Assembly: GCA_007570785.1 (NCBI GenBank) | Contig: ML664199.1 | Span: 25,154,400 to 25,218,399 of the forward strand | DNA: 64,000 bases | Source: Antilocapra americana | Lineage: Eukaryota; Chordata; Mammalia; Artiodactyla; Antilocapridae | Reading direction: 5' to 3' | Part shown: piece after piece, positions 56,713 to 64,000 of the stretch | Numbering within the stretch: position 1 is the first letter of the stretch | How the letters are laid out: each line of letters begins with the position of its first letter | Position numbers and translations under genes: made by a program | The notes under the pieces: model-generated | The model's input: only the letters and a program-made list of their open reading frames with translations | Told to the model about the DNA's origin: nothing | Database searches by the model: none

Positions 56713-57345
56713 AACACCAATTTTAATAATTACCCGCCAGCGAGAGAACCTTCATGCAAGTCCAGCAGAAGGGTTCCAACATGCCATGGGCACAAACGTT
56801 GAGTGCCTTAGGCACACTCGTTAAGAGGAACAGTATCACTTTACCAAGTCACCTCTTTCCCAAGGGTCACAGTTCAGGGCCAGGACTGAGGTCCATAATC
56901 TTTCTCAGAGGAAAAGGGAGAGGAGACGAGAGAATGCCTTTCTTCCAGGTCGGTGCACAGCACTGCCAGAGAGGCCCGTTTCATCCACGTCCCTTGCAGA
57001 ACGCCGCAGTGTACGGCATGACGGGGATGAGGAGCGGTTGGGAGGACAGCAGCAAGAGCTCTCAGAGAGCACCAGAAGGGAGCAGACCCTGCTCTTCACC
57101 TCATCATCTCCAACAGGAAGACTCCCATGAGCCACGAGGGACACCCTGCCTCCATCCTCCCCCCCACTCCCGCTGGTCCACAAGCACCTCCACGTGCCAC
57201 ACCCTGTGGCTGGCTCCCAGGGCAGGAAAGTATGAGCCTCTGCAGATGGCTGGTGAGCACATGTAGAAAGCCAGTCAGACTCTGCAAGATTGGGAGAAAA
57301 CACACACACTTGAGCAATTGGCACCACCAGAGGGGAAGCACAAAG
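56713..57345. other. Unique spacer with overlapping frames
   Basis: Open on both strands for 170-190 codons (56754-57266 plus; 56905-57486 minus). Both frames are explained by moderate GC and few stops. The minus one starts in SINE sequence. Neither shows a domain, so neither is called. Confidence 0.4.
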
Positions 57346-57349
57346 TTTT

Positions 57350-57558
57350 GTGCTAAACTGTTCTGTTATGTCCAACTCTTTGCAACTCCATGGACTATAA
57401 CCCACCAGGTTCTTCTGTCCATGGGGTTTCTCAGCCAAGAAGTCTGGATCAGGTTGCCATTTCCTTCTCCAAGGGATCTTCCCCACCCAGAGATTGAACC
57501 CAGGTCTCCTGCACTGGCAAGCAGGTTCTTTACCACTGTGTCACCTGGAAAGCCCAAA
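57350..57558 (-). mobile_element. BOV-A2/Bov-tA SINE
   Basis: Reverse copy from TGTTCTGTTATGTCCAACTC to CCACTGTGTCACCTGGAAAG. Confidence 0.88.
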
Positions 57559-57779
57559 GAATACAATTCTAAAAATTCCCTCCAAAGGAAACAATAAGTA
57601 TGAAACAAGGATATCCATAGAAAAGACTGAGAAATCTCAGGATCCTGAGCAAAACTGATGGAAGGTGTTAGTCTTCTGAAGCCAGTGAGTGTAGACTGGA
57701 GGAAGTGACTCTTCAAAGGCAAAGACAGTAATGCAAGACTTTAAGGAGCATGGAAAAGCAAGGAAACATGTCACCACCA

Positions 57780-58990
57780 AAGAAACACAATCCTAAGGAA
57801 ACGGAGATCTGTGATTTGCCACATAAATAATTCAAAATAGTTGTTTTCAGAAAGCTCAATGTGCTACAAGAAAACACAAAAAGACAGTCCAAAATCAAGG
57901 AATTGATACACACACAGAATGAGAAACTTAACTTAAAGATAGAAATTATAAAAAAAAAAAAAAGAAGAAGAAGAAGTAAACTGAAATTCTGGAGCTTGGA
58001 AACTACAGGGAATAAAGTGAAAAATGCCCTAGAGAGCAATAGCAGACTTGATCAAGGAGAAGAAAAAGACCTTGAGAAGTCAAAAACAGGTCACTGGAAA
58101 TTATCCATTCAGAAGAAAACAAAGGAAATAAAAGAATGGACAGAGGGGGAAGAAAGTATACACGAACCATGGGAAACAATTAAAAGAAACAATCTACAGT
58201 TACTGAAGTCCCAGAAAGAGACGAGAGGAAGCTTATTTAAAATATTAATTCTTGAGAACTTCCCAAAGCTGTGGAGAGATTTGGACATCCAAGTTCATAA
58301 AATTCATAATTCCCAAAAAAATCTATTCCAAGATAGCACTGGATTCCCCAATGGCTCAGTGGTAAAGAATCCACCTGCCCAATGCAGGAGACTCAGGTTC
58401 AATCCTTGGATTGGGAAGCTCCCTTGGAGAAGGAAATGGCAATCCACTCTAGTATTCTTGTCTGGGAAATCCCATGGACAGAGGAGCCTTGTGGACTGTA
58501 GTTCATGGAGTCACAAAGAGTCAGACACAACTAAGCATGCACGGCAGGAGGAAGAGGGCATTACTAAAAATCAAAGAAAGAATTTTAGAAGCAGCAAAAG
58601 AAAATTTCCTCATATGTAAGGGAAATGTGATAAAGCTCCAATTAGATTTCTCAGCTGAAACTCTGCAATCTGGAGACAGCAAAATAACATACTCAAAATG
58701 CAGAAAGGGCAGAAGGTCCAACCAAGAATACTTTACCCATAAAATGTGTACTTCAGAAAGAAAAAAAAAAAAAGGAGAAAGAAAGACTTTCCCAGACAAA
58801 CAAAAACCGAGGGAGTTCATCACCACTAGTTCTGCTTCACAAGAAGCACTGAAAGAGTTCTTCAAGCTGAAGTGAACGGAAGCTAATTACTAACATGAAA
58901 ATGTAAAACCCACTGTAAAGGTGAGTATACAGTTAAATTCTAAAACTGCAATGCTGAGTATGAAAACACAGCTGGATTAAAAGTAAAGGA
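57780..58990 (+). mobile_element. Old L1 with ORF1 region, split by a SINE
   Basis: GCTCAATGTGCTACAAGAAAAC, AACTGAAATTCTGGAGCTTG, GAAAATGCCCTAGAGAGC-like text, TCACTGGAAATTATCC, AGAGATTTGGACATCCAAGT, GATTTCTCAGCTGAAACTCT, CAACCAAGAATACTTTACCC, AGACTTTCCCAGACAAACAA and GGGAGTTCATCACCACTAG follow the older L1 ORF1 region in order. The frame 57861-58619 (252 codons) is a chimera: lysine-rich ORF1-like coil up to about residue 155, then SINE translation. It is not a working ORF1. Confidence 0.8.
58338..58548 (+). mobile_element. BOV-A2/Bov-tA SINE inside L1
   Basis: Forward copy from GGATTCCCCAATGGCTCAGT to GTCAGACACAACTAAGCATG. L1 text continues on both sides. Confidence 0.9.
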
Positions 58991-59001
58991 ATAGGCAGTG
59001 A

Positions 59002-60345
59002 CAATGGCTGGACTAAGCAGGTCACCTGCAGATGTGGAGATGGGTTGGCAAGGAGGGCTATCACTGTGAAGACCTAGAGACAAAAGGCATGACAAACAAA
59101 CCAGAAACTCAGAAGGTATTTCATGCATGGGGTTTGTAAGAAAGGAGATCACTGTCACTATTCACATGATCTGTCTAACAGTCCATCTGGTATATGTGCA
59201 AGTATTTTCAGTGAGCCCTACTGTGGCCGGACTGCCCCTTCCTTCACTGAAGCCCCGCTGCAGGGCTCAGTAATCAAGGAAGACTTGGAGAAGGAGCAAA
59301 GTGCAGTGGAGACCAAGAGCAGCTCTTGCCCTGTGCCTCTGTGGGGGGTTGCCACTATGGGGAGAACTGTGCTTATCTGCTCGGAGACAAGTGTGATATG
59401 TGTGAGCTGCAGGTCCTCCATCCCGTGGATGCTGCCCAGAGCTCACAGCATATAAAATCCTGCATCAAGGCCAATGAGAAGGAGGACATGCAGCTCTTGT
59501 TCGCTGTGCAGCACAGCAAGGACATGATGTGTGGCATCTGCCTGGAGGCAGTCTATGAGAAAGCCAGCCCCAGAGAGCGCTGCTTCAGGATCCTCTCCAA
59601 CTGCAACCACACCTACTCTCTCAAGTGTATTTGCAAGTGGAGGAGTGCTAAGCAATTTGAGAGCAAGATCATAAAGTCCTGCCCAGAATGCCAGATCACA
59701 TCTAACTTTGTCATTCCAGGTGAGTACTGGGTGGAGGAGAAAGAAGAGAAGCAGAAACTCATTCAGAAATACAAGGAGGCAATGAGCAACAAGGCGTGCA
59801 GGTATTTTGATGAAGGCCGTGGGAGCTGCCCATTTGGAGGGAACTGTTTTTACAAGCATGTGTACCCTGATTGCCATAGAGAGGAGTCACAGAGACAGAG
59901 AGTGGGAACAGCAAGCAGATACTGGGCCCAATGAAGGAACCATTTCTGGGAGCTCATCGAGGAACAAGAGAATGGCAACCCTTTTGACGACGAAGAGGAG
60001 GTTGTCACCTTTGAGCTGGGCAAGATGTTGCTTATGCTTTTAGCTGCGGGTGGGGACAATGACCTGACAGACTCTGAAGATGAGTGGGACTTGTTTCACA
60101 ATGAGCTGGAAGATTTTTATGACTTGGATCTATAGCAGCTCGGCAGGGTGCGTGACCCGGTCTGCAAAGCCTCAGGTGGCAGCAGGCCTCAGGGGAGGCA
60201 GTCCTGCATCTCAACTCCAGGTGCTGTAGTAGAGTCATTTTTACCCAGGGCCTGTCTTCTCAACCCCTTACCTTTCCCCAAGGAGTATCTTGTGTTCTCT
60301 GTTTAAACAAGTTACGAAAATAAATCTGAAAGTTAATTTTTTTGT
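59002..60345 (+). pseudogene. MKRN1: Processed pseudogene of makorin ring finger protein 1
   Basis: MKRN1 is a multi-zinc-finger E3 ubiquitin ligase. The homology starts mid-protein with WTKQVTC (59009-59029). It is then interrupted by 84 extra bases (59032-59115) and resumes as YFMHGVCKKGDHCHYSHDL, a C3H finger. Next, SNSPSGICASIF is joined directly to EPYCGRTAPS, dropping about 85 residues with the second C3H finger by comparison with the family. A frameshift near 59320 leads into the long frame 59326-59934: CHYGENC finger, Cys-rich makorin motif, RING (CGIC...CPEC) and final C3H finger ([21 protein letters not shown]). In the [13 protein letters not shown] has serine where a zinc-binding cysteine is expected. 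A TGA at 59932-59934 stops the frame where arginine (CGA) is expected. The remaining C-terminus reads on in the same frame to EDFYDLDL and the old stop at 60133-60135. The RING-to-C-terminus region is uninterrupted by introns, so this is a retrocopy. It cannot make an intact makorin. Confidence 0.93.
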
Positions 60346-61630
60346 AACATGAATTTAACTGTCTGGTTAGTGTAGGTTTGTCCCATTGTGTTTTCCACCA
60401 GATCCACACAGTTCGAGGGGAGTGTTTCTGGATTTCCGGGACTCAATGTTGAGGACCCCAGGTTCAGAAGTAACAGCACTGGCCCCGATTCCTTGGAGGT
60501 CCAGGAATCAGGGTGATGGGTGAAGGATCTGAACTGTAGCAAGGAGCCTCATTCTGCTCTAAACTTGGGAGTTGGGTACCTGGTTTCTGATGAAATCTGT
60601 ACATCTGTGTTTTCTATCTGGTCCCTGTCCTGTCATCCCCTCCCCTGTGCATTCATCCTGTGGTTTTGGTCTCTTGATGCATTGCACACAAGTAATATTA
60701 CTGGGTAACCAGAACCAGGTGTGAATGGTATTTGAAATTTTTACCATGTCTAGAGAGATAGGAAAATTGTAAAAGGACACACATAAAAGACAGGACTGGA
60801 AGAAAATAGTGCAGTTGGAAACTGACTCTCCAAGGCTGATGGACTTGGGATGTGCGAGTGTGACTACGTGACAAGCTTCCCATTCCTGCATGGACACAGT
60901 GTTTGTAGCCTTAGCGAAAAATCTCGGTTTAGTGGTTTCAGCCTCATGGGGCAAATAGATCTTAAAAGACAAAGCAGTTTATTGGTAGCTGTTAATAGAG
61001 CAGAGCTAGCTCTGTCTGTATAAACAGAGAAATGGGCTTAGCCATAGAAGTGCAAAACTATCTGGGTATCCCATGTATTAATACAACTAAGGGCTTGGGT
61101 CCACAGTTGTGTTTAATGTTGTATGATCTCCAAGACTTCCCAGTCCAGGCACTTTTTGACAAACCTTTGTCCTCATTTGAGGGTTTCTTGTCAGGTTTTT
61201 GTGTTCTGTTTTTGTGGATATTTGCCTCATTCCATCCCCAAGCTTTTCTGCTAGACAGTGTGATTCAAATCTATATTCTAAGGTGGTTTCTGTAGTGGAG
61301 TCATTGGTTGGCAGCATAGTAAGTCAGGCTTTTCCACTAAAAGGGGAAACAAAGGGTCATAATCCACAAGATAAGCTAATGTTAAATTGTTAGGAGAATC
61401 CCTGAATCAGAAATTTTAGCTTTGTGTTTTGTTGCTCTCTTTCCTGAAAATAACTTGGAGGTGCCCTGGATGTGTCCATCTGCTATTCTGATGCCTCAGA
61501 TATCACTAATTCTTTTCATGTTAAGAAAAAAAAAAAAACAGTAATTGTTGTAGAGGTCTTTGTATTTTGCAACTACCCTTTTGTAAGAGGCACTTCTCCC
61601 AAATAAAACAATATCTAAACCACTCCTCAC
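60346..61630 (+). pseudogene. MKRN1: Probable continuation of the MKRN1 retrocopy 3' UTR
   Basis: From the old stop to 61620 there is no SINE, LINE or LTR. Two AATAAA signals occur, near 60321 and at 61600 (CCAAATAAAACAATATC), the latter followed after about 30 bases by an A-rich stretch (CCCCAAAAAAGGAAAG). L1 sequence resumes just beyond. This fits a retrocopied long 3' UTR ending at the distal signal. If instead the proximal signal was used, this stretch is independent unique DNA. An A13 run sits at 61525. Confidence 0.5.
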
Positions 61631-61639
61631 CCCAAAAAA

Positions 61640-61812
61640 GGAAAGACACAGAGACAAACATGTTACAATAACACTAAGTAAAAGAAAGAGGAGTGGGTAA
61701 TTCACTTTAAGACAGAATAGACCTCAGAGCAAACAAAGAAAATTATTAGCTTAGACAAAGGGATTACAATGGCAAAAGGGGTCAGTTCTTCCAGGAGACA
61801 TGACAATATTTC
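61640..61812 (+). mobile_element. Old L1 ORF2 (endonuclease start) fragment
   Basis: GACAGAATAGACCTCAGAGC, AAAGAAAATTATTAGC and TGGCAAAAGGGGTCAGTTCTTC then CAGGAGACATGACAATATT match the same region as 34.3 kb. It probably belongs to the L1 whose ORF1 end lies left of the makorin retrocopy. The leftmost 60 bases are less certain. Confidence 0.55.
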
Positions 61813-64000
61813 TGTTCAGTTTAGTCGCTCAGTCACGTCCAACTCTTTGTGGCCCCGTGGAATGCAGCACACCAGGCCTCCCTGTCCATCACCAACTCAC
61901 AGAGCTTGCTCAAACTCATGTCCATTGAGTCGGTGTGGCCATCCAGCCATCTCATCCTCTGTTGTATTCTCCTCCTGCCTTTAATCTTTTCCAGTGGCAG
62001 GGTCTTTTCCAATGAGTCAGTTCTTCGCATCAGGTGGCCAAAGTATTGGAGTTTCAGCTTCAGCATCAGTCCTTCCAATGAATATTCAGGACAGATTTCC
62101 TTTAGGATTGACTTACTTGACCCTGCAGTCCAAGGGACTCTCAAGAGTCTTTTCCAACACCATGGTTCAAAGGCAGCAATTCTTCAGCGCTCAGCTTGCT
62201 TTATACTCCAACTCTCACATCCATACAGGACCACTGGAAAAACCATAGCCTTGACTAGACGGACCTTTGTTGGCAAAGTGATGTCTCTGCTTTTTAATAT
62301 GCTGTCTAGTTGGTCATAGTTTTTCTTCCAAGGAGCAAGTGTCTGTTAATTTCATGGCTGCAATCACCATCTGCAGTGATTTAGGAGTCCAAGAAAATAA
62401 AGTCTGTCTCTTGTTTCCATTGTTTCCCCATCTATTTGCCATGAAGTGATGGGACCAGATGCCATGATCTTTGTTTTTGGAATGTTGAGCTTTAAGCCAG
62501 CTTTTTCACTCTCCTCTTTCACTTTCATCAAGAGGCTCTTTAGTTCCTGTTCACTTTCTGCCATAAGGGTGGTGTCATCTGCATATCTAAGGTTACTGAT
62601 ATTTCTCCCAGCACTCTTGATTCCAGCTTGTGCTTCATCCAGCCCGGCTTTTCACATGATGTACTCTGCATATAAGTTAAATAAGCAGGGTGACAATATA
62701 CAGCCTTGACGTACCCCTTTTCCAATTTGGAAGCAGTCTGTTGTTCCATGTCCAGTTCTAACTGTCACATCTTGACCTGCATATAGATTTCTTAGGAGGC
62801 AGTTAAGGTGGTCTGATATTCCCATCTCTTTCAGAATTTTCCACAGTTTTTTGTGATCCACACAGTCAAAGGTTTTGGTGTAGTCAATAAAGCAGAAGTA
62901 GATGTTTTTCTGGAATTCTCTTGCTTTTTCTATGATCCAAGGAATGTTGCCAATTTGATCTCTAGTTCCTCTGCCTTTTCTAAATCCAGCTGAAATATCT
63001 GGAAGTTCATAGTTCACATACTGTTGAAGCCTGTCTTGGGGAATTTTGAGCATTACTTTGCTAGTGTCTGAGATGAGTGCAATTGTGCAGTAATTTGAAC
63101 ATTCTTTGGCATTGCTCTTCTTTGAGATTGGAATGAAAACTGATCTTTTCCAGTCCTGTGGCCACTGCTGAGTTTTCCATATTTACTGGTATACTGAGTG
63201 CAGCACTTTCACAGCATCATCTTTCAGGATTTGAAATAGCTCAACTGGAATTCCATCACCTCCACTAGCTTTGTTGATAGTGATGCTTCCTAAGGCCTAC
63301 TTGACTTCACATTCCAGGATGTCTGGCTCTAGGTGAGTGATCACACCATCATGGTTATCTGAGTAATGAAGATCTTTTTTGTACAGTTCTTCTGTGTATT
63401 CTTGCCACCTCTTCTTAATATCTTCTGCTTCTGTTAGGTCCATACCATTTCTGTCCTTTATTGTGCTCATCTTTGCATGAAATGTTCCCTTGATATCTCT
63501 GATTTTCTTTGAAGAGATCTCTAGTCTTTCCCGTTCTATTGTTTTCCTCTATTTCTTTGCACTGATCACCGAGAAAGGCTTTCTTATCTCTTCTTACTAT
63601 TCTTTGGAGCTCTGCATTCTAATAGGTGTATCTTTCCTTTTCTCCTTTGTCTTTAGCTTCTCTTCTTTTCTCAGCTATTTGTAAAGCCTCCTCAGACAAC
63701 CATTTTGCCCTTCTGCATTTCTTTTGGGGGCGATGGTTTTGATCACTGTCTCCTATACAATGTACTAACCTCTGTCCACAGGTCTCCAGGCACTCTGTCT
63801 ATCAGATCTAATTCCTTAAGCTATTTGTCACTTCCACTGTATAATTGTAAGAGATTTGATTCAGGTCCTACTTGAATGATCTAGTGGTTTTCCCTACTTT
63901 CTTCAATTTAAGTCTGAATTTGGCAATAAAGAGTTCATGATCTAAGCCACAGTCAGCTCCCAGTCTTGTTCTTGCTGACTGTGTAGAGCTTCTCCATCTT
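61813..64000 (-). mobile_element. BovB LINE, at least 2.2 kb, runs off the window
   Basis: Longest BovB here. The 3' tail is at left (GTTCAGTTTAGTCGCTCAGT). Going right (upstream in the element) come the C-terminal region, reverse transcriptase and the region before it. Frames 62364-62564, 62652-63053 and others carry the pieces: FRKGRGTRDQ, FCFIDYTKTFDCVDH (motif A) and GVRQGCILSPCLFNLYAEY (motif B). Motif C reads YADD at about 62574-62585, intact unlike the other two copies. Frameshifts still break it, for instance between 62652 and 62564. The 5' end and any endonuclease lie beyond 64000. Confidence 0.95.

Noticed and set aside
56754..57486. Overlapping 170- and 193-codon frames as protein genes
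   Set aside because: They overlap on opposite strands, have no domains, and the minus frame begins inside a SINE. Low stop density explains both.
57861..58619. A 252-codon lysine-rich protein
   Set aside because: It is decayed L1 ORF1 region read through into a SINE.
59326..59934. A functional makorin gene
   Set aside because: The 5' part is missing, there are a frameshift and a stop, and a RING zinc ligand is replaced. The long frame opens at TTG with no usable upstream start.
1..64000. CRISPR array, operon or other prokaryotic system
   Set aside because: Regular spacer-repeat arrays, Shine-Dalgarno-led genes and compact coding are all absent. The repeats are ruminant retroelements.

Overview
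This is repeat-dense mammalian nuclear DNA from a bovid (cattle, sheep or goat type). The diagnosis rests on the repeats: many copies of the tRNA-headed Bov-tA/BOV-A2 SINE, older cetartiodactyl CHR-type SINEs, several 5'-truncated BovB (RTE) LINEs, ruminant L1 3' ends and a few endogenous-retrovirus LTRs. I see no intact host protein-coding gene, no tRNA or rRNA gene, no CRISPR array and nothing prokaryotic. Nearly all long reading frames are BovB reverse-transcriptase remnants or translations of SINEs.

Layout. 1-2.4 kb is repeat-poor and ends in a plausible polyadenylation site near 1.96 kb, possibly the end of a long 3' UTR; a decayed zinc-finger-like patch follows at 2.06-2.42 kb. 2.4-18 kb is SINE-rich intergenic or intronic DNA with a MIR, a three-level nest at 10.6-11.4 kb (LTR inside BOV-A2 inside a CHR SINE) and an MLT1 LTR at 17.6 kb. 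18.9-21.6 kb holds two BovB copies with clear target-site duplications. 23.2-24.5 kb holds two different CpG-rich solo LTRs. 26.9-28.1 kb is another BovB. 29.3-31.6 and 34.2-36.9 kb are old L1 pieces broken by SINEs. 32.3-34.2 and 39.1-41.1 kb are SINE-poor. 41-51.5 kb carries more BovB, SINE, MLT1, MER20 and L1 fragments, including a rearranged BovB at 49.4-49.9 kb. 51.8-53.7 kb has a well-formed LTR promoter and a second copy of the 10.8 kb LTR family in opposite orientation.

The only gene-like object is at about 59.0-60.1 kb (3' UTR possibly to 61.6 kb): a processed pseudogene of the makorin E3 ubiquitin ligase MKRN1. It lies between L1 pieces and has lost its 5' end, about 85 codons of the second zinc-finger region, one RING zinc ligand and its reading frame. 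The window closes in a BovB copy (61.8-64.0 kb, minus strand) that runs off the right edge.

The genes do not form a pathway. The window is best read as a record of successive retrotransposition. Family names come from recognising consensus-like sequence by eye, without RepeatMasker, so subfamily labels and outer boundaries are approximate. Where a target-site duplication could be read, boundaries are close to exact.
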